Assembly: GCA_900751885.1 (NCBI GenBank)
Contig: CAADTH010000050.1
Location: 124,001 to 188,000, forward strand
Length of the DNA: 64,000 nt
Direction: 5' to 3'
Source: Clostridia bacterium
Lineage (GTDB): Bacteria; Bacillota; Clostridia; UBA1381
Shown piece by piece: positions 37,148-45,526 of the stretch. The position numbers and the translations under genes were made by a program. The notes under the pieces were generated by a model. It was not told where the DNA came from. It saw only the letters and a program-made list of their open reading frames with translations, and ran no database searches. The first letter of the stretch is position 1; each line of letters starts with the position of its first letter.

Positions 37148-38026
37148 TTGTATTTTATTTATTATTCCATTTTAATTGTATTGTTATCTTTTGGTTTTTA
37201 TGAACTTGCAACGCAGTATATTACTATGCCATCAAAACGTACTGTCAGAGTTGTAACCTCAATAAGAAACAGACAAAATGTATCACAAAAATTTTATAAC
37301 ATGGTTACAATACCTCTAACAAAAATTATTGCAAAATTTATTCATTTAGATGATTATAGACGTAAACAGCTTAATCGAAAGTTGCAACGAGCTGGAATTA
37401 CATTATCACCAGAAGAATATCATGCAAAAGCTATTGTCACTACATTATTGATTTGGGTATTATCGTTGATATTTATACCATTAGGACTTCCGATTATTAC
37501 AATGGCAATGTTACTTTTAGGTGTCATCATGTATTTTAAGTCTAAACAGCATGTAGACGAAGCCATAAAAGAAATAAATGGTCACATTTTAGATGAATTA
37601 CCTCGTTTCGTAAGAACTTATAACAATGCAATGCACACTGATAAAGACCTTTTGAAATTTATAGAGAAATACAGACAGGTAGCTGGAAAAGATTTTTGCT
37701 ATGATTTAGATATTTTAATAACAGAATTAAAAACAGGAAATACAGAAGAAGCATTACAAAGGTTTGATACTCGAATCAACATACCACAATTATCTACATT
37801 TATATCGGGAGTGATTGGAGCAACAAGAGGTGTTGACCAAAGAACATTTTTTTATATGGTCGAAAATGATATGAAGAATCTTGCAAAGGAAAATTTAAAA
37901 AGAGAAATTGCTAAACGTCCATCAAAAATTCGTAAAGCAACAATGGCAGTAGGCGTAATGATGTTTATTATATACCTATACCCTATATTTATGGATTTAA
38001 AAAATGGATTAGGTATTTTTAATTAA
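37148..38026 (+). CDS. tadC: TadC-like inner-membrane platform protein
   Basis: About 292 residues with an N-terminal helix, a central helix pair (VTTLLIWVLSLIFIPLGLPIITMAMLLLGVIMYF) and a C-terminal helix, plus a T2SSF-like domain (EINGHILDELPRFVRTYNNA...). I prefer TTG 37148 after GAGGTG; a GTG at 37139 overlaps that ribosome site. A terminator follows at 38040-38063, closing the TadZ-to-TadC block before the pilin genes. Confidence 0.85.
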   Translation: MYFIYYSILIVLLSFGFYELATQYITMPSKRTVRVVTSIRNRQNVSQKFYNMVTIPLTKIIAKFIHLDDYRRKQLNRKLQRAGITLSPEEYHAKAIVTTLLIWVLSLIFIPLGLPIITMAMLLLGVIMYFKSKQHVDEAIKEINGHILDELPRFVRTYNNAMHTDKDLLKFIEKYRQVAGKDFCYDLDILITELKTGNTEEALQRFDTRINIPQLSTFISGVIGATRGVDQRTFFYMVENDMKNLAKENLKREIAKRPSKIRKATMAVGVMMFIIYLYPIFMDLKNGLGIFN

Positions 38027-38039
38027 ACGTAAGTTAATC

Positions 38040-38063
38040 AAGACACTGAAAGGTGTCTTTTTT
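38040..38063 (+). terminator. Intrinsic terminator between tadC and the first pilin gene
   Basis: AAGACAC (38040-38046) pairs with GTGTCTT (38053-38059), followed by a T run. Partial termination here could set different levels of assembly proteins and pilins. Confidence 0.8.
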
Positions 38064-38098
38064 ATATTAAAATTTAAATTATAAAGGAGAAATGAACA

Positions 38099-38320
38099 AT
38101 GAAAAAAATGATGATTAAAGGTGTAATAGCTTTACAAGGAGCAAAAAACAAAGTTAAATATTTATTAAATGACCAGTGTGGTGAAGGTTACTTAGATGTA
38201 CTTGTAAAAATATTAATTACAGTAATTTTAGGAGCCGCTTTATTAGGACTATTGAGGGTTGCAATTCCAGACCTATTTGATGATATTATGGATAAAATAC
38301 GCTCAGTATTCACAATTTAA
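38099..38320 (+). CDS. Flp-like pilin
   Basis: A 73-residue protein with a basic leader of about 30 residues, then GEGYLDVLVKILITVILGAALLG, a hydrophobic helix and a short acidic/basic end. Length and layout match Flp pilins. If the prepilin peptidase cuts after the first Gly of GEGYLD, position +5 is Asp rather than the usual Glu. The same GEGY(L/I)DVL motif recurs in the next gene. AAAGGAGA precedes the ATG. This is the likely major pilus subunit. Confidence 0.82.
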   Translation: MKKMMIKGVIALQGAKNKVKYLLNDQCGEGYLDVLVKILITVILGAALLGLLRVAIPDLFDDIMDKIRSVFTI

Positions 38321-38394
38321 CACAAGTCAATAAACATCCTACAATTCAATCGTTCCCCTGTAAACTACAGGAGAACAAAAGGAGGTGATTATTT

Positions 38395-38829
38395 TTGTTA
38401 CAACATTTTAGACTTTTTCTAAAAGATAAACATGGCGAAGGATATATTGACGTATTAATACAATTCGCTATAATAATGAGCCTGATTTTTTGTTTTGTTT
38501 CTCTGTGGAAACCCTATATTTACAAACAAAACATGGATTATATGGCAAAAACATTAATAAGAAGTGTTGAAGCTAATGGAAAGATAGACAGTGAAACATC
38601 TGCACTTGCATCAGAATTAAAAGCTACTATGGGAATAAATCCAAACATAAAATGGGAAGCCGATTTTATTTCAGGAACGAATAAAATACAGTTACGAAAA
38701 AAATTTAAACTTCTAGTTACTGATACCCTAACCATAAAGTTATTTGAACCGACATTTGGAAACCCTATTCAAATTCAAATTCCTATAAAAAAAGAGTTCA
38801 TTGGTATATCTCAAGTTTATTGGAAGTAA
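38395..38829 (+). CDS. TadE-like pseudopilin sharing the GEGYIDVL motif
   Basis: A 144-residue protein: a short basic leader, GEGYIDVLIQFAIIMSLIFCFVSLW as a single helix, then a soluble beta-rich domain ending LFEPTFGNPIQIQIPIKKEF. This is the TadE/TadF pseudopilin layout. TTG 38395 follows AAAGGAGGTGATTATT. It is longer than the Flp-like pilin and probably a minor or tip subunit. The shared motif suggests processing by the element's own prepilin peptidase at 42203. Confidence 0.75.
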   Translation: MLQHFRLFLKDKHGEGYIDVLIQFAIIMSLIFCFVSLWKPYIYKQNMDYMAKTLIRSVEANGKIDSETSALASELKATMGINPNIKWEADFISGTNKIQLRKKFKLLVTDTLTIKLFEPTFGNPIQIQIPIKKEFIGISQVYWK

Positions 38830-38838
38830 GGTGTAAGA

Positions 38839-39306
38839 ATGAATAAATTAATTAAAGACACACGTGGTTATTCTAATGTGTTTTTGCTGTTTTTTGTATT
38901 TATATTTCTCATAATAACAACAATAACGATTGAAATTTATCATGTATATACATTAAAAGAACACATAGATACTGAAATATCAAGAGGATTAAATATTGCT
39001 ACTGACACGGCAATGCTTGATGAATACAGAATGTCACATATAAGTAAAATTGATTTTACTATAGCACAAGATACCTTTAATGATTATCTACATGATGAAA
39101 TGAAGTTAAATAATAATATGACACGTATTGAAAATGGCAAAATCACTTATGAGCTTATTATACAGAACGTTAAATTAGAAAATGAACCAGTAAAATATGA
39201 GGTTCAAGGTGTAATAAAAACACGTCCTATTTTAATTGGAAAATTAACCTCCATAGACATTGAAATTCCATTTAAAGTAAAAGCCAGAAATCAGCGATTT
39301 GAATAA
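38839..39306 (+). CDS. TadE/TadF-like minor pilus protein
   Basis: A 155-residue protein with a short basic start (MNKLIKDTRGYSN), one helix (VFLLFFVFIFLIITTITIEIY) and a soluble domain. The RGYSNVFLLFF start resembles TadE/TadF-type pseudopilins, which begin after an RG-like leader. It follows the previous pseudopilin by 9 nt. The specific family is inferred from layout and position. Confidence 0.65.
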   Translation: MNKLIKDTRGYSNVFLLFFVFIFLIITTITIEIYHVYTLKEHIDTEISRGLNIATDTAMLDEYRMSHISKIDFTIAQDTFNDYLHDEMKLNNNMTRIENGKITYELIIQNVKLENEPVKYEVQGVIKTRPILIGKLTSIDIEIPFKVKARNQRFE

Positions 39307-39331
39307 AGGTGTAATAACTATACATAAGGTG

Positions 39332-39360
39332 TTGACACTATTTATATTATATGCTATACT
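39332..39360 (+). promoter_or_regulatory. Near-consensus sigma-A promoter
   Basis: TTGACA (39332-39337), a 17-nt spacer and TATACT (39355-39360). It lies just upstream of the small ribbon-helix-helix gene and drives an internal transcript through the stalk-protein genes to the prepilin peptidase. Confidence 0.88.
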
Positions 39361-39382
39361 TGTTATGAAAGGAGGAGTTCAA

Positions 39383-39565
39383 ATGTCATTAAAAAATAGA
39401 GGACGTATTGGATTAGTTCTGGATAATAAAATAGTTGAATGGTTAAGATTTGAAAATGAATCAACTGATGTACCCATCAGCCGTATTGTAGAAAAAGCAA
39501 TCAAAATACAGTATGAAGAAAAAATAGAACAATATTTTAAACAGAAAGAAGGTTATGAAAAATGA
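39383..39565 (+). CDS. Small ribbon-helix-helix-like protein
   Basis: A 60-residue protein (RGRIGLVLDNKIVEWLRFENESTDVPISRIVEKAIK) with the strand-helix-helix pattern of Arc/CopG-like regulators. The ATG at 39383 follows AAAGGAGG; an upstream start at 39299 would include the promoter. With its own strong promoter, it is a candidate autoregulator of this segment. It overlaps the next gene by 4 nt. Confidence 0.65.
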   Translation: MSLKNRGRIGLVLDNKIVEWLRFENESTDVPISRIVEKAIKIQYEEKIEQYFKQKEGYEK

Positions 39566-40401
39566 AAAAAACAGTATCATTGATATTATCATTAATTATG
39601 TTAGGGTTTACACTTAATGCAGTTGCAATGGAATCAAAACAGGTCACAGTTACATTGGATGGAAATATAGTACAATTCCCTGATGCGAAACCATTTATTG
39701 ACAACAAGGATAGAACATTAGTACCAATACGATTTGTTTCTGAAGCGTTAGGTGGAGTTGTAACATGGGATAATGATACACAAACTGTCACTATCGTAAA
39801 AGGAGATAGCACTATAATCACAACTATTAATAGTGCAAAGGCAACACTAAATGGAATGGTTAATACATTCGATACTTCCACACGATTAAAAGAAGATAGA
39901 ACGTATGTCCCATTAAGATTTATAAGCGAATTGTTAAATTGTGACGTTGAATGGGATGGTGAAAATAATAATGTAGTTATAACTTCCCCATCAGCTCCAA
40001 CAGCATTTCCAGAGCCAAATTTAACTGTACATTTTCCTAAAAATGAATATGAAAACAATGCATTATGGATAACATTAGATAATTTACGTGATTTTTCAGA
40101 TTGTACAAATTATGAGTTTTTAATCGAGTTTATTAACCCATCTGAACTTAATACTACAGAAATATATGAAGGTGCAATAAATGGTTGGCAAACGGTTCAA
40201 TTAAATCAATGGAGACAAATTTACTATCCTGATTCACCGCTTTTTGTGGTAAACAAAAAATATTTGACAACTCGTGAAAATATGAAAAGTTTTAATCTTC
40301 AAGATGGTATGACATTGAATTTTGTGTTAAAAGTAAAAAGAAAATGTAGCGGAGAAATTAAAGAATATACATTCAGCGAAACCTATAAGGGAGGAAACTG
40401 A
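39562..40401 (+). CDS. Secreted protein with paired copper-amine-oxidase-like stalk domains
   Basis: A 279-residue protein with a signal peptide (MKKTVSLILSLIMLGFTLNAVA). A copper-amine-oxidase N-terminal-like domain pair follows (residues ~25-140): DKDRTLVPIRFVSEALGGVVTWDNDTQTVTI-like and RTYVPLRFISELLNCDVEWDGENNNVVI. A C-terminal domain of unknown fold completes it. These stalk domains are common in secreted Clostridia wall proteins. It is probably part of the pilus or mating-surface apparatus. Confidence 0.8.
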   Translation: MKKTVSLILSLIMLGFTLNAVAMESKQVTVTLDGNIVQFPDAKPFIDNKDRTLVPIRFVSEALGGVVTWDNDTQTVTIVKGDSTIITTINSAKATLNGMVNTFDTSTRLKEDRTYVPLRFISELLNCDVEWDGENNNVVITSPSAPTAFPEPNLTVHFPKNEYENNALWITLDNLRDFSDCTNYEFLIEFINPSELNTTEIYEGAINGWQTVQLNQWRQIYYPDSPLFVVNKKYLTTRENMKSFNLQDGMTLNFVLKVKRKCSGEIKEYTFSETYKGGN

Positions 40402-42206
40402 TGAAAAAAAGATTATATACTATAATGACTGTCATTTTGACAGTCATTTTTATTTGTCAAACCTTACTAGTGGCAAATGCCACACCATCACTAGACTATG
40501 CCGCAAACGATTATAAGGACCTTCCATTTATCAGTGAAAACGGAATGATTTTAGATAAGCCTATTGCACAGTTTAAAATAGCTCGCATACGTAACGGAGA
40601 ATTACTAGATGATATTATAAGCTATGCTGGAGATGATTTACATGCGCCTATTCCTACTCTTGAATGCTATGTCGGAGATACGATTGTGTTTGAAGATTTA
40701 TCATATGACCCTAGTGGTGGATATATTACAACGTGGGACTGGCAACGTTTTGGTACTTTAGGTGACCATGTAGAAGAATACGGTTATAATCCATTAGCAA
40801 GCACAAGTTTTACAGTTTGGGAAGAAGGAGAAACTTCATTCTTTCTTAACGTTAAGGGAAGTATTAAACCAAAAAAAGGTTCAACAGAACCTCATTCCCA
40901 GAATGGAAATCATCAAACGGTTGGGCATGATAGATGGTATCCTGATGGAATCTACTGGTATTTTTCCAGTGCTAGAATTATTGTTCATCCTGCACAACAA
41001 GCGCAAGTTTACGTCCGTTATTGGGACACCGTAAAAAATGAAATATTTCATGAAGGTACAGTATATGTTGGAGAGCTATTTGGAACAGATGAAACTACAA
41101 GCACGACGATTAACCTTACAGATTGGGAGGGATATAAATATTTAGGTTGGAATGTACAAACGCTTGATGGAGATATACAATATTCAGGTACAGAGCAAAA
41201 TGTGGATATAGAACTAGCCTCATGGATACCGCAAAAATATTTAAATGTAGAATTTTTACCATATGTAAATACTGAAATTAAAATTAGATATTGGGATTCG
41301 ACAGCAAACAAGATACTATATGAAGAAAGTAAAACTGGTGATTTAGTAGTTGGTGATGAAGAAACTAATATAAATATTACTGTACCCGATTGGGACGGAT
41401 ACTCCTTTAAAAATTGGAATATTCAAATGATGGATGGAAATATTCAAAGTCAAGGAAATGACCGAATTGTAACAATCCCATTATCCGGATATTTCCCACA
41501 GAAATATTTAAATATTGAATATATATCTAACGATGGAATATTAACTCCGCCATCACCTACTCCTGTACCCACTCCTAATATAACACCTCCCCCTCCTCCC
41601 AACATTCCACAAACTGGTGAGTGTGATGGAAAAATTAATTGGGTTGAGGTAGAATCCCATCGTGTTAATGATGGACGAGACAAATGGGGCAACATAATAT
41701 ATAAAACGTGCTATCATAATTTTACATATGAATCAAATTTAACTGCTGATGCTACAGTATCTCCAGAAAGACTAAAATCAGGTTATGGAATAGATGTAAA
41801 TGTAAATTGTACATTAAATACACGTTTAATAGATAATGAAGGTTGTAATAGTTGGGGTAACAATAGAAAACCTAAAAAAACAATTTCTAAGCCTACAAAA
41901 GCAACTATTTACTTACCCTGGACGGTTAAAAATATGTTAGGTGAACAATCATCAGATATTAGTATGGAAAATTATCAATCTTTAAAATTCAGACTACCTA
42001 TAAGCCCTATTTCCGTTTTGGGTGAACGACTATTATATACTGATGTTGCATTATCAGGCACACCAGAAATGCCGCAAGAGCATACTTTTGAAATCTATAT
42101 AAATGGTGGTGGCGTTGACGGAATAGAATTTTGCAAAAAACTCACAAAAAGAATAGTCATTGCTGGTAGTATGTATGATGATGATGGTACGGATTCAGGC
42201 AGATGA
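40401..42206 (+). CDS. Large secreted protein with MucBP-like repeats and proline linker
   Basis: A 601-residue protein with a signal peptide (ending VANA). A PKD-like segment has SYDPSGGYITTWDWQRFG near residue 100. Two tandem MucBP-like repeats follow (VYVRYWDTVKNEIFHEG... and IKIRYWDSTANKILYEES..., each ending PQKYLNVE or PQKYLNIE). A Pro-rich linker (PSPTPVPTPNITPPPPP) and a ~190-residue Cys-containing C-terminal domain complete it. There is no LPXTG or SLH motif, so its anchoring is unclear. It overlaps the stalk protein by 1 nt and the prepilin peptidase by 4 nt, so it may be a pilus tip or adhesin component. Confidence 0.75.
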   Translation: MKKRLYTIMTVILTVIFICQTLLVANATPSLDYAANDYKDLPFISENGMILDKPIAQFKIARIRNGELLDDIISYAGDDLHAPIPTLECYVGDTIVFEDLSYDPSGGYITTWDWQRFGTLGDHVEEYGYNPLASTSFTVWEEGETSFFLNVKGSIKPKKGSTEPHSQNGNHQTVGHDRWYPDGIYWYFSSARIIVHPAQQAQVYVRYWDTVKNEIFHEGTVYVGELFGTDETTSTTINLTDWEGYKYLGWNVQTLDGDIQYSGTEQNVDIELASWIPQKYLNVEFLPYVNTEIKIRYWDSTANKILYEESKTGDLVVGDEETNINITVPDWDGYSFKNWNIQMMDGNIQSQGNDRIVTIPLSGYFPQKYLNIEYISNDGILTPPSPTPVPTPNITPPPPPNIPQTGECDGKINWVEVESHRVNDGRDKWGNIIYKTCYHNFTYESNLTADATVSPERLKSGYGIDVNVNCTLNTRLIDNEGCNSWGNNRKPKKTISKPTKATIYLPWTVKNMLGEQSSDISMENYQSLKFRLPISPISVLGERLLYTDVALSGTPEMPQEHTFEIYINGGGVDGIEFCKKLTKRIVIAGSMYDDDGTDSGR

Positions 42207-42613
42207 TATATAATTTAATTTTTATAGGATTCATGATTTTATTTAGCTTGTATGATATAAAAAGCAGAACAATTCCTAATCGTTTACTTATAGCATTTTT
42301 AATATTTGTGTGTATTATAGGGTGCATTCAACAATATTCTTTTTTAACTGCTTTTTTGGGTATGATTATTGTATCATTACCAATGTGCTTATTTTATAAA
42401 TCAAATAAAATAGGTGGAGGTGATATAAAACTCACTGCAATAATGGGTATATACTTAGGTTTTAACTGTATGATTATAACTTTTCTTATTGCTTTTTTAA
42501 TATGTTTATTTTATTACTTTATTCAATGTATATTCAAAAATACGCAAGGAATCCCACTTGCGCCTTTTCTTTGTATGGGAGCGATTATAACTATTTTTAT
42601 AGGAGGATTTTAA
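42203..42613 (+). CDS. cpaA: Prepilin peptidase (CpaA/TadV-like)
   Basis: A 136-residue polytopic membrane protease. The two catalytic aspartates are visible in SLYDIKSRTIPN (near residue 18) and KIGGGDIKLTA (near 72), the type IV prepilin/CpaA pattern. The short length, lacking the methylase domain, is typical of TadV/CpaA. It should cut the GEGY(L/I)D pilins at 38099 and 38395. It overlaps the upstream secreted-protein gene by 4 nt. Confidence 0.92.
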   Translation: MIYNLIFIGFMILFSLYDIKSRTIPNRLLIAFLIFVCIIGCIQQYSFLTAFLGMIIVSLPMCLFYKSNKIGGGDIKLTAIMGIYLGFNCMIITFLIAFLICLFYYFIQCIFKNTQGIPLAPFLCMGAIITIFIGGF

Positions 42614-42614
42614 A

Positions 42615-43259
42615 ATGATAAGCCATTCACGATATATTTATTTAAAAGATGAAAAAAAACCATATATTCAAACATTAAATTTAGAAAACTGGAGTAAGTC
42701 AGACAAAAACTCTTGTTCTAACTATTTAGGAATGAAGTCTGGTAAAAAAATATTTGAACAAATTAAGGAACACCTAAAAGCGGTAAATTTACTTCCTGAT
42801 GAATATTTTATTTGTGATAACGACTGGAAAGATAATAAATTATTACCCGATTATGAATTAGCTGTATGCAACACAACGTTTGGCGGTTCTGAGGGTATTT
42901 ATCTTGATATTAATTTAATAGCTAGTGATTTTAATGGAAACTCTAAATCCTATCATTTTATCACAGGAAAGACTTTAGGAGAAAGTGCAGATGATTACAT
43001 TAAAATGTCACGTATAGGAACAGAGTGTTCTATGTTACTAAATGGACGTGGATGCAAGCTGACAAAACAATCCTCAGAATTTATGCTTAATCCTGAACAA
43101 ACGCAGATAATAAAAATCGCTTTAAATAATTTAAAAGCGGAGCTTCAAACACTAAACAAATCTAACGATATAATAAACAATCTTGTTAATATGTTTTCAG
43201 ATGTTAAAAATACTATATCAAACAATACATCTATTGAAGAGTTTGAAGAAGAACTTTAA
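42615..43259 (+). CDS. Unknown cytoplasmic element protein with acidic tail
   Basis: A 214-residue protein without signal peptide or membrane segment. It has segments DYELAVCNTTFGGSEGIYLDINLIA and SYHFITGKTLGESADDYIKMSRIGTECSMLLNGRG. Family not recognised. It is one of a run of cytoplasmic genes (SSB, DUF3849-like) after the Tad block. The C-terminus SIEEFEEEL belongs to the shared acidic-tail group. Confidence 0.65.
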   Translation: MISHSRYIYLKDEKKPYIQTLNLENWSKSDKNSCSNYLGMKSGKKIFEQIKEHLKAVNLLPDEYFICDNDWKDNKLLPDYELAVCNTTFGGSEGIYLDINLIASDFNGNSKSYHFITGKTLGESADDYIKMSRIGTECSMLLNGRGCKLTKQSSEFMLNPEQTQIIKIALNNLKAELQTLNKSNDIINNLVNMFSDVKNTISNNTSIEEFEEEL

Positions 43260-43303
43260 TAAATCAAAGCTATTTATATTTACAAATTATAGGAGGAATA
43301 AAA

Positions 43304-43630
43304 ATGATTACTGAAATCGGAAGATTAACACAAGAGGTTGAAACAAAAAAACTAGCAACTGAAAATGGTGATATTTCAGTTCTTAACAACCGTTTAGCTA
43401 TTTTTCAGGGAAAAGATAGGACAACATTCATTGATATTACCGCATGGGGAGATACAGCGGATTTTATAGCACAACATTTTTTCAAAGGTGATGAAATTTA
43501 TATAAACGGAGAAATTAGAAATAAATCTTTTACTACTGATGAAAAAACAATTCAAATATGTTTTATTAGAGTTTCTAATGTTAAAATGATTTTTGGCAGA
43601 AACTCAAAATGCGAAAAGGAGAATGTGTAA
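43304..43630 (+). CDS. ssb: Single-stranded DNA-binding protein, short form
   Basis: A 108-residue OB-fold SSB: ITEIGRLTQEVETKKL, FIDITAWGDTADFIAQHFFKGDEIYINGEI, FIRVSNVKMIFG. It should coat transferred ssDNA. It ends right after the OB fold (KCEKENV) and lacks the acidic DDDIPF-type tip by which chromosomal SSB recruits partners. AGGAGGA precedes the ATG. The stop overlaps the next start (TAATG). Confidence 0.88.
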   Translation: MITEIGRLTQEVETKKLATENGDISVLNNRLAIFQGKDRTTFIDITAWGDTADFIAQHFFKGDEIYINGEIRNKSFTTDEKTIQICFIRVSNVKMIFGRNSKCEKENV

Positions 43631-44277
43631 TGAGTTATAATTTTCATGTTCCAGATTTTCGAGTCGCATATCAAGAAACTATAGACTGTAAGGATGATAT
43701 TAATAATAATGCTTTTAAAGCCTATAAAGCTAATAACCTTCATAATTGGATTACTGAATTAATACAAAAACACAGTTTGGAAAATGTGGAAAAAGTAATC
43801 GCTACAACTATATCTTTTGACTACAATAAAAATTTAGAATCTAATTATCATATCTGGGCAGATAATATACCTAAAGTACGTTATCTGTATGAAACACCTG
43901 ATGTAGAAAGTCTATATCAAGCAAAAAACCTCAATCTTGATATAATAAAATCTATTGCCATAGATTTAATGGAACGTGATAAAAACAAAAAAATTCTATA
44001 TTCAAAAGACAACACTGAATTAGAGATTCTTCAACAAAAAGAGGATTTGTCATTAATTAAATATTATGACACATCAAGAATCAGTAATGTATTTGCGATA
44101 TTAAAAAATGCTGTTCAAACAAATAATCCTACTGATGTTAAATATGATAAGTGCTATGCTATTGGCTTTCATTATAGTGAAGTCAACAAAATGTTTGAAC
44201 AAATAAATAACAAGATATTTACCGACGCTAATGATGAAAATTTAAATAATGATGATGAAGATGAATTAGATATATAA
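43630..44277 (+). CDS. DUF3849/DUF3848-like protein with acidic tail
   Basis: A 215-residue protein (ATG at 43630, overlapping the ssb stop). The segment NNLHNWITELIQKHSLENVEKVIATTISFDYNKNLESNYHIWADNIP resembles DUF3849-type proteins of conjugative elements, whose function is unknown. Its C-terminus NDDEDELDI is nearly identical, even at DNA level, to the DDEDELEM end of the giant methylase-helicase 31 kb away. A strong terminator follows. Confidence 0.75.
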   Translation: MSYNFHVPDFRVAYQETIDCKDDINNNAFKAYKANNLHNWITELIQKHSLENVEKVIATTISFDYNKNLESNYHIWADNIPKVRYLYETPDVESLYQAKNLNLDIIKSIAIDLMERDKNKKILYSKDNTELEILQQKEDLSLIKYYDTSRISNVFAILKNAVQTNNPTDVKYDKCYAIGFHYSEVNKMFEQINNKIFTDANDENLNNDDEDELDI

Positions 44278-44280
44278 TAA

Positions 44281-44306
44281 GGGAGGGGCTTTTCCCTCCC
44301 TTTTTT
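44281..44306 (+). terminator. Strong intrinsic terminator after the SSB operon
   Basis: GGGAGGG (44281-44287) pairs with CCCTCCC (44294-44300), followed by six T. It immediately follows the DUF3849-like gene. Confidence 0.93.
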
Positions 44307-44320
44307 AAGGAGATAATTTT

Positions 44321-44902
44321 ATGTCAAATTTTTATAAGATTAATGATATTAACAATAATAAATATTACCAGGTTCCAAAAAACCTTTATACAAATCCTAA
44401 ATATAAAACAGCTTTAAACAGTGATGCAAAAATGTTATACGCACTACTTTTAGATAGAATGGAGTTATCACGCACTAATGGATGGACTGAAGCAGATGGG
44501 ACAATTTTTCTTATCTATACACGCGTTCAATTAGCTGATATGTTAGGTTTATGTCAAAAAACAGTTACCAAAGCTTGTAAATTACTTAAAGACGTAGGAT
44601 TAATCGCAGAAAAAAGACAAGGCAGAGGATTACCCAATCTAATTTATATAGGAAAATTAGATAAAGAACCTATTAATGAATCACAAGAACATTCTGAAAA
44701 AATCCATTCAACACAAGAAAAAGAAAATTTGCGTAATAAGAACAGTAAATTTTGCGCCTATAAAAAAGCAAAAAATCCATCTTTTGAACAGCAAAATTTA
44801 CAGACTAATAATACTGATAAAACTAATATCAATAAAAACTATACTGATAGTTTAAATAATAATACTGGAATAAAAAATAATATTAATTTAAATAGTAGTT
44901 GA
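44321..44902 (+). CDS. RepA-N-like replication initiator domain protein
   Basis: A 193-residue protein. The first ~110 residues (YYQVPKNLYTNPKYKTALNSDAKMLYALLLDRMELSRTNGW..., VQLADMLGLCQKTVTKACKLLKDVGLIAEKRQGRGLPNLIYI) form the winged-helix N-terminal domain of RepA_N-type initiators. The remainder is Asn/Lys-rich low complexity. It may allow replication of the excised circle or act as a regulator. AAGGAGA precedes the ATG. Confidence 0.8.
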   Translation: MSNFYKINDINNNKYYQVPKNLYTNPKYKTALNSDAKMLYALLLDRMELSRTNGWTEADGTIFLIYTRVQLADMLGLCQKTVTKACKLLKDVGLIAEKRQGRGLPNLIYIGKLDKEPINESQEHSEKIHSTQEKENLRNKNSKFCAYKKAKNPSFEQQNLQTNNTDKTNINKNYTDSLNNNTGIKNNINLNSS

Positions 44903-44917
44903 TAGGAGCTGAAAAAA

Positions 44918-45484
44918 ATGAAAACTCTACTTGTAAATTGTTTTGCAGGACCTGGTGCTGGCAAAACAACATGCGCCTGGTTGATTGCAGGAGAATTAAA
45001 AAAATTAAATATAAATACTGAATATGCACCAGAATATGCTAAGGAATTAGTCTATAAAAAAGATTTTGAATTATTAAAAAATCAAGAGCATATGTTCAAG
45101 ATACAGTCTGAAAGAATTTCTATTTATAATAATCATGTTGATGTAATAGTTACTGATGCCCCTATATTATTAAGTATGATTTATGGCGAAAATAATAGTC
45201 CTGAGTTTCAGAAACAGATTATTAATGAACATAATAAATATAATAATTTCAATCTTTTTATTAATCGTGGAAAAGACTTTACGCAAGCAGGAAGAATCCA
45301 TAACCAACAAGAAAGTATAGAAATAGATATGAAAATAAAAGGGTTGTTAAATGATTTAAATGTGTATTACGGTACTTATAATCAAAACAATTTGCAAATT
45401 ATAGTGAATAATATTTGTACAACATTAAAGCACATAAAAGAAACAGATAATGTTATAGTGCAAGATGATGAATTAGAGGAGTAA
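44918..45484 (+). CDS. P-loop nucleotide-binding protein with acidic tail
   Basis: A 188-residue single-domain ATPase/kinase-like protein. Walker A is FAGPGAGKTTCAWLIAGEL and a Walker B-like stretch is DVIVTDAPILLSMIYG. It resembles the AAA_28/NadR-like NTPases found in phages and mobile elements; substrate unknown. It follows the RepA-N-like gene closely, with TAGGAGC. The end QDDELEE is a short version of the shared acidic tail. Confidence 0.75.
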   Translation: MKTLLVNCFAGPGAGKTTCAWLIAGELKKLNINTEYAPEYAKELVYKKDFELLKNQEHMFKIQSERISIYNNHVDVIVTDAPILLSMIYGENNSPEFQKQIINEHNKYNNFNLFINRGKDFTQAGRIHNQQESIEIDMKIKGLLNDLNVYYGTYNQNNLQIIVNNICTTLKHIKETDNVIVQDDELEE

Positions 45485-45485
45485 T

Positions 45486-45526
45486 AAAAAATAGCACTTA
45501 CTCTTTACATGTAAGTGCTATTTTTT
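45486..45526. terminator. Bidirectional intrinsic terminator between converging operons
   Basis: A 16-bp perfect stem (AAAAAATAGCACTTAC at 45486-45501 with its inverse at 45511-45526) provides a T tract on both strands. It serves the plus-strand P-loop gene and the minus-strand XRE gene 1, whose stop codon lies inside the right arm. Confidence 0.93.

Noticed and set aside
39537..40058. 173-residue minus-strand frame opposite the stalk-domain gene
   Set aside because: Antisense to a clear secreted protein with its own domain motifs and ribosome site.
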